Position numbers and translations under genes: made by a program. A DNA stretch of 64,000 nucleotides. It comes from Kitasatospora aureofaciens. GTDB taxonomy: Bacteria > Actinomycetota > Actinomycetes > Streptomycetales > Streptomycetaceae. The notes beneath the pieces were generated by a model. That model ran no database searches. It was not told the DNA's origin and was given only the letters and a program-made list of their open reading frames with translations. The stretch spans positions 62,001 to 126,000 of the forward strand of contig NZ_JAHTKP010000017.1 of the NCBI RefSeq assembly GCF_019192735.1, in the 5' to 3' direction. Positions 55,580 through 62,728 of the stretch are shown piece after piece (the stretch's first letter is position 1; every line of letters begins with the position of its first letter).

Positions 55580-57034
55580 ATGATGCAATCCGGCCCTACC
55601 CATGGCCCGCTGCTCTCCGCCGAACTGCTGGCACGCGAAGACCTCCGCGCCGCTCTGGCGGAACACGACTTCGCCTCAGCGTTCAGCCTGATCAAGAAGT
55701 ACGGCGGGCTCTCGCAAAACCGCATCGCGGCCGCCTGCCGGCTGACGCCGGGCAAGGTCTCAACGGTCATGTCCCGCGATCAAGAGATCACCTCCTACGA
55801 AGTGATCGCACGGATCGCCGACGGCCTGTCGATCCCGGGCCACCTGGTGGGGTTGAGCCCACGCTCATGGGAAGAACAGCCAGCAACACCGCCGCCGCCT
55901 GGGCCCGCAGCACTGCTCGTTGATGACTTCCCATGGCAGCCAACCGCCACCACCAAGCTCGCAACTCAGCTGACAAGAACCGATCTCGCCATGGACAGAC
56001 GCACCGCCACACGACTCATCGCGGCAGCCGCCTTCACCGGCACCGCCCTTTTGGACCCGCTCGAAGGTTGGCTCGTCCCCCCAGCCGACGCCGAAGAACG
56101 CCGACGGCCAGGTCGACTCAGTGAGCACGACGTCACCCAGCTCGAACAGGCCGCCATCGCGTTCCGACGCTGGGACCATCAGTTCGGCGGTGGACTCCGG
56201 CTCAAGGCCGTCCTCGGCCAGCTCAATGAGACGGCCACCGCCCTCGAAGAGCGCCAACGCCCAGACACCGAGCGCCGCCTCTACTGCGTCATGGCACAGC
56301 TCGCAGGGACCGCCGCCACCATGGCATGGGACTCGGGCCACCAACGTCGAGCACAGGACTACTACCGACTTGCTCTCCGCGCTGCCCACGCGGGCAACGA
56401 CCAGCCGTTCGGAGCCAACGTCCTGGCCGGCATGGCGCGACAGATGCTCTACGCGGACAGGCCAGCCGATGCGCTTGAGCTCATTCGCCTCGCCCAGGAC
56501 GGCAGCCGCGAAATGAGCGGGACGCGAGTCTGCGCCATGCTGCGCACACGGGAGGCGTGGGCGTATGCGGCCACGGGCCGAATCACGGCCTTCCGCAGAG
56601 CAACCAGCCAGGCGGAGGAAGAGCTTGCCTCGGCCGGACGGCTGGACGAGGAGCCCCACTGGATTGCCTACTTCGACCAAGCCGAACTCGCGGGAGTTAC
56701 CGGTGGCCGCATGCTCGATCTTGCGCGGGCAGACCCGCGCGCACATGCTGATGCCGCAGCCGAGCACATTCGAGCCGCCCTCTCCGTGCGCGGGGCAGAA
56801 GCCGGCCGTTCCCACGCACTTGATCGGATCGGCTTGGCAGAGACCCGCTTCCTGGCAGGCGACCTCACCGGCGCCGTTGAGGAGACCCGGTACGTGGTCG
56901 AGGCCGCCTCACGGACGCGGTCCAGCCGAGTCCGCAGCCAACTGGGCGCGCTCTACCAGTACACCGTTGGCCGCTCGACGAACGCCGCCGTACGGGACGC
57001 CCGCGATAGCATCCGCGAGCTACTGGCGAACTGA
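55580..57034 (+). CDS. XRE-type HTH regulator with TPR-like C-terminal region
   Basis: The ~484-residue protein has an HTH in its first ~90 residues (SLIKKYGGLSQNRIAAACRL, PGKVSTVMSRD), a linker, an RRTATRLIAAAAFTGTALLD segment (about residues 138-157, characteristic of this Streptomyces regulator class), and a helical-repeat region (LYCVMAQLAGTAATMAWDSG, RRAQDYYRLALRAAHAGND) like TPR domains that sense peptides or partners. Two adjacent ATGs (55580, 55583) are possible; the frame stays open to 55487. It forms an operon with the SLOG gene 15 bp downstream. Confidence 0.85.
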   Translation: MMQSGPTHGPLLSAELLAREDLRAALAEHDFASAFSLIKKYGGLSQNRIAAACRLTPGKVSTVMSRDQEITSYEVIARIADGLSIPGHLVGLSPRSWEEQPATPPPPGPAALLVDDFPWQPTATTKLATQLTRTDLAMDRRTATRLIAAAAFTGTALLDPLEGWLVPPADAEERRRPGRLSEHDVTQLEQAAIAFRRWDHQFGGGLRLKAVLGQLNETATALEERQRPDTERRLYCVMAQLAGTAATMAWDSGHQRRAQDYYRLALRAAHAGNDQPFGANVLAGMARQMLYADRPADALELIRLAQDGSREMSGTRVCAMLRTREAWAYAATGRITAFRRATSQAEEELASAGRLDEEPHWIAYFDQAELAGVTGGRMLDLARADPRAHADAAAEHIRAALSVRGAEAGRSHALDRIGLAETRFLAGDLTGAVEETRYVVEAASRTRSSRVRSQLGALYQYTVGRSTNAAVRDARDSIRELLAN

Positions 57035-57049
57035 CCGAAGGGGAACGGC

Positions 57050-57535
57050 ATGGCAGTGATCGCAGTCACCGGGCACATGGACCTGACCGAGGACAGCGTC
57101 CAACCGGTCCGCGATGCGCTCCTGAAAGTGCTCTCCGCGTATCCCCGTGACGAGCTGACCGGGCTGTCCTGCATCGCCAAGGGAGCCGACGCCCTGTTCG
57201 CCGACGCCGTCCTCTCACTCGGCGGGCGACTCGTCGTCGTGATCCCGTCCGCCGACTACCGCGAGACCAAGGTCAAGCCCGACTACGTAGCCGAATTCGA
57301 CCGCTTGTACCAAGCGGCGACCGACGTGGTCGTCATGCCCTTCGCAACAGCCAACCGCGAGGCGTACGAGGCCGCCAACAACGAGTTGCTTCGCCGCGCC
57401 GACCGCCTGGTAGCGGTATGGGACGGCCGGCCGGGCAACGGCCGGGGCGGGACCGCCGACACCGTGTCCGGTGCACAGGCCGCGGCGATCCCGGTGGACG
57501 TCGTATGGCCCGAAGGAGCCTCGCGGAAGGCCTGA
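57050..57535 (+). CDS. SLOG-fold (LOG/DprA/YpsA-like Rossmann) protein
   Basis: The 161-residue protein starts after GAAGGGGAA. It has a Rossmannoid pattern: AVIAVTGHMDLTEDSVQPVR, GLSCIAKGADALFADAVLSL, RLVVVIPSADYRETKV, ADRLVAVWDGRPGNGRGGTA, and a final VDVVWPEGA. The AKGADALFAD and WDGxPGxGxGGTAD segments correspond to the phosphate-binding loop and nucleotide-facing strand of SLOG proteins, which bind nucleotide-derived ligands and often accompany conflict systems. No effector is fused; its partner is presumably the XRE regulator or the divergent arm. Confidence 0.75.
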   Translation: MAVIAVTGHMDLTEDSVQPVRDALLKVLSAYPRDELTGLSCIAKGADALFADAVLSLGGRLVVVIPSADYRETKVKPDYVAEFDRLYQAATDVVVMPFATANREAYEAANNELLRRADRLVAVWDGRPGNGRGGTADTVSGAQAAAIPVDVVWPEGASRKA

Positions 57536-57563
57536 GCCAGGTGGGCGCTTCGGGACAACGACC

Positions 57564-57596
57564 CCCGGCGGCCTGCTCGTTGAGCAGGCCGCCGGG
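57564..57596 (+). terminator. Terminator of the XRE-SLOG operon
   Basis: A perfect 15-bp stem (CCCGGCGGCCTGCTC / GAGCAGGCCGCCGGG) with a GTT loop lies 29 bp after the stop and marks the right end of the accessory island. Confidence 0.92.
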
Positions 57597-57675
57597 TGAG
57601 CAGGTCTTCAGAACGGGGCGGATGATCGGGCCACCATGCTGATCACGCTCCGGGTGGCGTGATAGACCAGTCGGC

Positions 57676-58203
57676 ATGATGAATATCTGCGTCTTCTGCT
57701 CCGCGTACTCGCTCGATGACCGTTACACCGCCCCCGCCGCCGAGTTCGCCCGGCTGCTCGGGGAGGGCGGGCACACCCTGGTGTGGGGTGGCTCCAATGC
57801 CGGGCTGATGGGGCTGCTCGCCGATGAGGTGAAGGCGGCGGGCGGTCGGCTGGTCGGCGTGATGGTCGAGATGCTGAAGCACAAGGGGTACGTCGGCGCC
57901 GACGAGCTCGTCATGACGCGCGACCTCGCCGAGCGGAAGGCGGTCTTGGCCTCGCGGGCGGACGCGATCGTCGTCCTGGTGGGCGGGCTGGGCACCCTCG
58001 ATGAGGTCACCGAGGTGCTGGAGCTCAAGAAGCACGGGATGTTCGACAAGCCGGTGGTCGTCCTCGACACCGAAGGGTTCTACACGGGCCTGCGGACCCA
58101 GCTGGAGCGGATGGACGCCGAGGGCTTCCTGCCCCGGCCGCTCGGCGAGCTGATCGGCTTCGCCGACACGCCGGCCCAGGTCTTCGAGCAGCTGAAGGCC
58201 TGA
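57676..58203 (+). CDS. LOG-family protein (TIGR00730, cytokinin riboside 5'-monophosphate phosphoribohydrolase-like)
   Basis: The 175-residue protein has MNICVFCSAYSLDDRYTAPA, LVWGGSNAGLMGLLADEV and the active-site motif VGGLGTLDEVTEVL. The usual P of PGGxGTxxE is V here, while Gly, Thr and Glu are kept. LOG enzymes release the base from nucleotide monophosphates. TAGACC plus 7 nt precedes ATG 57676, so the transcript is probably leaderless. It is followed 13 bp later by an SDR gene. Confidence 0.92.
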   Translation: MMNICVFCSAYSLDDRYTAPAAEFARLLGEGGHTLVWGGSNAGLMGLLADEVKAAGGRLVGVMVEMLKHKGYVGADELVMTRDLAERKAVLASRADAIVVLVGGLGTLDEVTEVLELKKHGMFDKPVVVLDTEGFYTGLRTQLERMDAEGFLPRPLGELIGFADTPAQVFEQLKA

Positions 58204-58216
58204 GAGGATCGGGATC

Positions 58217-58906
58217 ATGGCTGCACATCTGATCACCGGCGCGGGCTCCGGCATCGGCGCCGTCGTCGCCGAGCGCCTCGCCGAACGCGGGGACGACCTC
58301 TGGCTGCTGGCCCGCGACGCCCGGCGGGCCGCCGAGTTGCGCGAGCGTTTCCCCGGGGCTCGGACGCTGGTCGGGGACCTCAAGGACCCGGCCAAGCTCT
58401 CCTGGGCCTTCGGGCATCAGGCGCTGCCCGTCGAATTGGACTCCCTGTTGCACATCGCAGGCGTCGTCGAGCTCGGCCAGGTCGGCGAACTGCCGGTCAA
58501 GGCCTGGCAGGAGACGCTCAACGTCAACCTGGTCGCCCCCGCCGAGCTGACCCGCCTGCTGCTGCCCTCGCTGCGGCTCGTCAAGGGCCACGTGGTGTTC
58601 GTCAACTCCGGTGCCGGGCTCAACGCCCACGCCGACTGGTCGGCGTACGCGGCGAGCAAGCACGGCCTCAGGGCGCTCGCCGACTCGCTGCGCCACGAGG
58701 AGCACGCCAACGGCGTCCGGGTCACCTCCGTCTACCCGGGCCGTACCGCTACCGCGATGCAGGTCAAGGTCCACCAGCAGGAGGGCAAGGAGTACGACAG
58801 CGACCGCTGGATCGCCCCCGAGTCGGTGGCCAAGGCCGTCCTCGCCGCCCTCGACGCCTCCCGCGACGCGGAGATCACCGAGATCACCGTCCGCCCCGGG
58901 CACTGA
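58217..58906 (+). CDS. Short-chain dehydrogenase/reductase (SDR)
   Basis: A classical SDR of 229 residues, with nucleotide-binding TGAGSGIGAVVAERLAERG, LHIAGVVELG (NNAG position), catalytic Ser in VFVNSGAGL, Tyr144 and Lys148 in WSAYAASKHGLRAL, and YPGRTAT. It reduces or oxidises an unknown carbonyl or alcohol with NAD(P)H. ATG at 58217 follows GAGAGGA; it is probably co-transcribed with the LOG gene. A 55-bp exact copy of its codons 10-28 lies in the scar at 53.1 kb. Confidence 0.93.
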   Translation: MAAHLITGAGSGIGAVVAERLAERGDDLWLLARDARRAAELRERFPGARTLVGDLKDPAKLSWAFGHQALPVELDSLLHIAGVVELGQVGELPVKAWQETLNVNLVAPAELTRLLLPSLRLVKGHVVFVNSGAGLNAHADWSAYAASKHGLRALADSLRHEEHANGVRVTSVYPGRTATAMQVKVHQQEGKEYDSDRWIAPESVAKAVLAALDASRDAEITEITVRPGH

Positions 58907-58929
58907 CTCCGGTACCGGCGCCGCGCACG

Positions 58930-59105
58930 TAGGGCCTGTCGTCAAACTCCCGCCTGCGTGGCGGCGTTGGGGCACGCGCCTCGCTGCGTTGTCGTCGGTC
59001 GCCGATGCTCCGCATCGCGTCCCTCCTCCGCCTTGCGATGCACGCACCCCAACGCCGCCACGCCCGCCCTCCGGGCGGACGACGGGAGTTTGACGACAGG
59101 CCCTA
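58930..59105. repeat. 176-bp palindrome-ended repeat element, copy 2
   Basis: Ends are a perfect 23-bp inverted repeat (58930-58952 TAGGGCCTGTCGTCAAACTC plus CCG, and 59083-59105). The interior matches copy 1 at 36641-36816 over most of its length. The right end supplies TAGGCT, a near-ideal -10 box, 7 nt before the GTG of the next gene. Confidence 0.87.
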
Positions 59106-59116
59106 GGCTCGGACGG

Positions 59117-60127
59117 GTGAGCACCCCACACCCCTTCCCCGACCTGCGCGGCGCCGCCACCGGCGTCGGCTCGCTGCCCGGCACCGACGCCCGCGAGGCC
59201 GCCAAGACCTCCACCGGGGCGCTGGAACACCTGCCGTTCCTCCCCGAACTGCCCGCCCGGGGCCCCGGCGCCGACATGATCGGGCGCTCCGCCGGCCTGC
59301 TGGTCGAGCTGTTCGCGCAGACCGAGCCGAGCGGCTGGCGCTTCGCCGACCGACCCGGCCGCGACACCAAGCGCGCCCACTCCTGGCTCGGCGAGGACCT
59401 GGACGCGCTGGAGGAGTTCACCCAGGGCTACCAGGGTGCGCTCAAGATCCAGGCCGTCGGGCCGTGGACGCTGGCCGCCTCCGTCGAGCTCAAGCACGGC
59501 GAGAAGGCCCTCGCCGACCGCGGCGCCTGCCGGGACATCGCCGGCTCGCTCACCGAGGGCCTGCGCCGCCACCTCGCCGAGGTCCGCAAACGGGTGCCCG
59601 GCGCGGAGGTCGTGCTCCAGCTCGACGAACCCTCGCTGCCCGCCGTGCTGGCAGGTGCAGTGAAGACCGCGAGTGGCTTCCAGCGGCTGCGCTCGGTGGA
59701 CCGGCAGGTGGCGGAGGAGGTGCTGCGCGAGCTGATCCGCGGCCTCGACGCGCCGGTCGTGGTGCACTGCTGCGCGCCGCAGGTGCCGATCCCGCTGCTG
59801 CGCCGGGCCGGAGTGGCCGGCGTCTCGCTGGACTTCTCGCTACTGACCGAGCGCGAGGACGACGACCTGGGCGAGGCGGTCGAGGCGGGCACGATGATCC
59901 TCGCCGGTGTCGTGCCCTCCACCGACCGGGCGGTGTCGGACCCGGCCGGTAGTGTCCAGGGTGTCAGGACCTTGTGGCGCAGGCTCGGGTTCGCCCCGGA
60001 GCTGCTGGGCCGCCGCGTGCTGGTGACGCCGACCTGCGGGCTGGCCGGGGCCTCCCCGGCGTACGCGCGCAAGGCGCTGTCGCTTGCGGCGCGGGCGGCG
60101 CAGAGCCTGGTGGACAACCCGGAATGA
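59117..60127 (+). CDS. Core-MetE methionine synthase-like protein (cobalamin-independent family)
   Basis: The 336-residue protein corresponds to the C-terminal catalytic half of MetE only. Candidate zinc ligands are seen in VVVHCCAPQVP (about residues 215-219) and TPTCGLAGASP (about 306), with VLQLDEPSLPAVLAG between. Such 'core-MetE' proteins lack the folate-binding N-terminal domain and may use another methyl donor. GTG at 59117 lies 7 nt after TAGGCT at the end of the repeat element, so a leaderless message is likely. It precedes ligA by 19 bp, suggesting an operon. Confidence 0.9.
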   Translation: MSTPHPFPDLRGAATGVGSLPGTDAREAAKTSTGALEHLPFLPELPARGPGADMIGRSAGLLVELFAQTEPSGWRFADRPGRDTKRAHSWLGEDLDALEEFTQGYQGALKIQAVGPWTLAASVELKHGEKALADRGACRDIAGSLTEGLRRHLAEVRKRVPGAEVVLQLDEPSLPAVLAGAVKTASGFQRLRSVDRQVAEEVLRELIRGLDAPVVVHCCAPQVPIPLLRRAGVAGVSLDFSLLTEREDDDLGEAVEAGTMILAGVVPSTDRAVSDPAGSVQGVRTLWRRLGFAPELLGRRVLVTPTCGLAGASPAYARKALSLAARAAQSLVDNPE

Positions 60128-60146
60128 GAACGTAGGAGGGCTTGCG

Positions 60147-62417
60147 GTGGTGGCTGTCGAGGGCTGGGAGGACGTCCCGGCGGAGGTGCGCAGGCGGCAT
60201 GCCGAGCTGGCGGCGGAGATCACCGACCACCGCGCCCGGTACTACGGGCAGGACGCCCCGGTCGTCAGCGACGCCGAGTTCGACGCGCTGATGCGCGAGC
60301 TGGAGGCGATCGAGGCCGAGCACCCGGCCCTGGTCACCCCGGAGTCGCCGAGTCAGCGGGTCGGCGGCGCGCCCACCGAGCTGTTCGCCTCGGTCGAGCA
60401 CCGCGAGCGGCTGCTCAGCCTCGACAACGCCATGGACGACGAGGAGCTCGCCGCCTGGGCCGAGCGGGTCGCCACCGAGCTGGCCGGCATCGACTACCAC
60501 TACCTGTGCGAGCTCAAGGTGGACGGCCTGGCCGTCAACCTCACCTACGAGAACGGCCAGTTGGTGCAGGCCGCGACGCGCGGCGACGGCCGGGTCGGCG
60601 AGGACATCACCGCCAACGTCCGCACCATCAAGGAGATCCCGCACCGGCTCAAGGGCGCCAACATCCCCGAGCTGGTGGAGATCCGCGGCGAGGTCTACTT
60701 CCCGACCGAGGCGTTCGACGCGCTCAACGCCTCGTTCGCGGAGGAGAACGAGCGCCGCCGGCAGGAGAACGAGGAGCGCGCCAAGGAGGGCAAGCGGCCC
60801 CGGGCGATGATCCGGCTGTTCATGAACCCCCGCAACGCCGCCGCCGGTTCGCTTCGCCAGAAGGACCCGCACGTCACCGCCTCCCGCCCGCTGCACATGG
60901 TGGTGCACGGCATCGGCGCCCGGGTCGGCTTCGACATCGACAACCAGTCGCACGCATACCAGCTGCTGCACGACTGGGGGCTGCCAACTGCCCGGCACAA
61001 CAAGGTCGTGAAGACCCTCGACGAAGTACGGGCGTTCATCAAGCACTACGGCGAGCAGCGGCACTCGGTCGAGCACGAGATCGACGGCGTGGTCGTCAAG
61101 GTGGACGAGATCGCGCTGCAGGGCCGGCTCGGCGCCACCTCCAAGTCCCCGCGCTGGGCGATCGCCTGGAAGTACCCGCCGGAGGAGGTCACCGGCAGGC
61201 TGGCCGAGATCAAGGTCGGCATCGGCCGCACCGGCCGGGCCACCCCGTACGCGGTGCTGGCCGAGCCGGTGAAGGTGGCCGGCTCGATGGTCCAGTACGC
61301 GACGCTGCACAACCAGCAGGTCGTCAAGGCCAAGGACGTCCTGCTCGGCGACACCGTGGTGCTGCGCAAGGCCGGTGACGTCATCCCGGAGATCCTCGGC
61401 CCGGTCTACGACCTGCGGGACGGCACCGAGCAGGCGTTCGTGATGCCCTCGCACTGCCCGGAGTGCGGCAGCGAGCTGCGCCCGATGGCCGAGGGGGACA
61501 TCGACCTGCGCTGCCCCAACGCCCAGTTCTGCCCGGCCCAGATCCGGGAGCGGATCGCCTTCCTCGGCGGCCGTTCCTCGCTGGACGTCGAGGGCCTGGG
61601 CTACGTCGCCGCCACCGCGCTGACCCAGCCGCTGGAGCCGGCCGAGGCGCCGGTGCGGAACGAGGGCGACATCTTCGGCCTGACCGAGGAGCAGCTGCTG
61701 CCGATCAAGGTGCTGGTGCGCGACCCGAAGACGGGCATGCCGAAGCTGGACGACGTCACGGGGGAGGAGAAGGAGGTGTTCTTCTTCGCCACCACCGCGG
61801 GCGCGGCCAAGAAGACCACCGGGCTGCTGCTGGAGAACCTGGACAAGGCGAAGGACCGGCCGCTCTGGCGCTACCTCAACGGACTGTCCATCCGTCACGT
61901 CGGCCCGGTGGCAGCCCAGGCGCTGGCGCATGAGTTCCGCGACCTGGACGCGATCTTCGCGGCGGACGAGGAGCGGCTGGCCGCCACCGAGGGCGTCGGG
62001 CCCGGCACGGCCCGCTCGATCATCGAGTGGTACCAGGTCGACTGGCACCGGGAGATCCTGGAGAAGTGGCGCGCGGCCGGCGTCCGCTTCACCGAGGAGT
62101 TCGCGGACGAGGACGAGGCGGAGCGCCCGCTGGAGGGCCTGACCGTGGTCGTCACCGGCACGCTGGCCGGGCACACCCGGGACGGTGCCAAGGAGGCGCT
62201 GACCTCGCGCGGAGCGAAGGTGACCGGTTCGGTGTCGAAGAAGACCGATTTCGTGGTCGCCGGTGACAACCCCGGCTCCAAGTACGACAAGGCCGTGCAG
62301 CTCGGCCTGCCGATCCTGGACGACGCCGGCTTCGCCGTGCTGCTCGCCGACGGGCCGGAGGCGGCCCGCCGCCACCTGGGGCTTCCGGACGTCGAGGAGG
62401 CCCCCGTCAAGGGCTGA
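60147..62417 (+). CDS. ligA: NAD-dependent DNA ligase LigA
   Basis: LigA seals nicks in replication and repair using NAD+. The 756-residue protein has domain Ia (AEITDHRARYYGQDAPVVSD), adenylated Lys124 in YLCELKVDGLAVNL, OB fold (EVTGRLAEIKVGIGRTG), a C4 zinc finger (HCPECGSEL ... CPNAQFCPAQ), HhH repeats (FLGGRSSLDVEGLGYVAATA) and a C-terminal BRCT (LEGLTVVVTGTLAGHTRD). An insert of about 50 residues before the last HhH region (KVLVRDPKTGMPKLDDVTGE) makes it longer than E. coli LigA. GTG at 60147 follows AGGAGGG. Confidence 0.97.
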   Translation: MVAVEGWEDVPAEVRRRHAELAAEITDHRARYYGQDAPVVSDAEFDALMRELEAIEAEHPALVTPESPSQRVGGAPTELFASVEHRERLLSLDNAMDDEELAAWAERVATELAGIDYHYLCELKVDGLAVNLTYENGQLVQAATRGDGRVGEDITANVRTIKEIPHRLKGANIPELVEIRGEVYFPTEAFDALNASFAEENERRRQENEERAKEGKRPRAMIRLFMNPRNAAAGSLRQKDPHVTASRPLHMVVHGIGARVGFDIDNQSHAYQLLHDWGLPTARHNKVVKTLDEVRAFIKHYGEQRHSVEHEIDGVVVKVDEIALQGRLGATSKSPRWAIAWKYPPEEVTGRLAEIKVGIGRTGRATPYAVLAEPVKVAGSMVQYATLHNQQVVKAKDVLLGDTVVLRKAGDVIPEILGPVYDLRDGTEQAFVMPSHCPECGSELRPMAEGDIDLRCPNAQFCPAQIRERIAFLGGRSSLDVEGLGYVAATALTQPLEPAEAPVRNEGDIFGLTEEQLLPIKVLVRDPKTGMPKLDDVTGEEKEVFFFATTAGAAKKTTGLLLENLDKAKDRPLWRYLNGLSIRHVGPVAAQALAHEFRDLDAIFAADEERLAATEGVGPGTARSIIEWYQVDWHREILEKWRAAGVRFTEEFADEDEAERPLEGLTVVVTGTLAGHTRDGAKEALTSRGAKVTGSVSKKTDFVVAGDNPGSKYDKAVQLGLPILDDAGFAVLLADGPEAARRHLGLPDVEEAPVKG

Positions 62418-62728
62418 CCCGAGCGGCGGGTGGCCGAATCCGTCTTGTTATCGTCCTGATGCAACGTCACCGGGTGCCGTCCGGCGAATGCGGGCATGGT
62501 GTCACTGTGCGACACCCGGGCGCGGTGGCGCGTTTCCGGTTGTCCGAAAGTCTGCCCACCGGGTGGACCCCGGCATACCCTGGAGCGCAACAGAGTGTCA
62601 GCAGGGGTGGGGGCACCGGCTGAGCCGGTACTCCGCGGGGTCGCTCCATGCCCGGCAGCTGTCGGTACCGGCACGGTGCCTCACCGTAAGGCGGCCTGAC
62701 GGGGCGGGCCCGACGGAGGACAGGGCTT
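62418..62728 (+). promoter_or_regulatory. 311-bp region upstream of the GGDEF-EAL gene
   Basis: It contains TACCCT (about 62576) as a possible -10, a short dyad ACCGGCT/GCCGGT (about 62613-62629) and a GGAGGA ribosome binding site at 62715-62720. The distance to the gene (~150 nt leader) leaves room for a structured leader, but no known riboswitch signature was recognised. Confidence 0.35.

Noticed and set aside
62418..62728. A c-di-GMP or other riboswitch before the GGDEF-EAL gene
   Set aside because: No conserved aptamer blocks of known classes could be found by eye.
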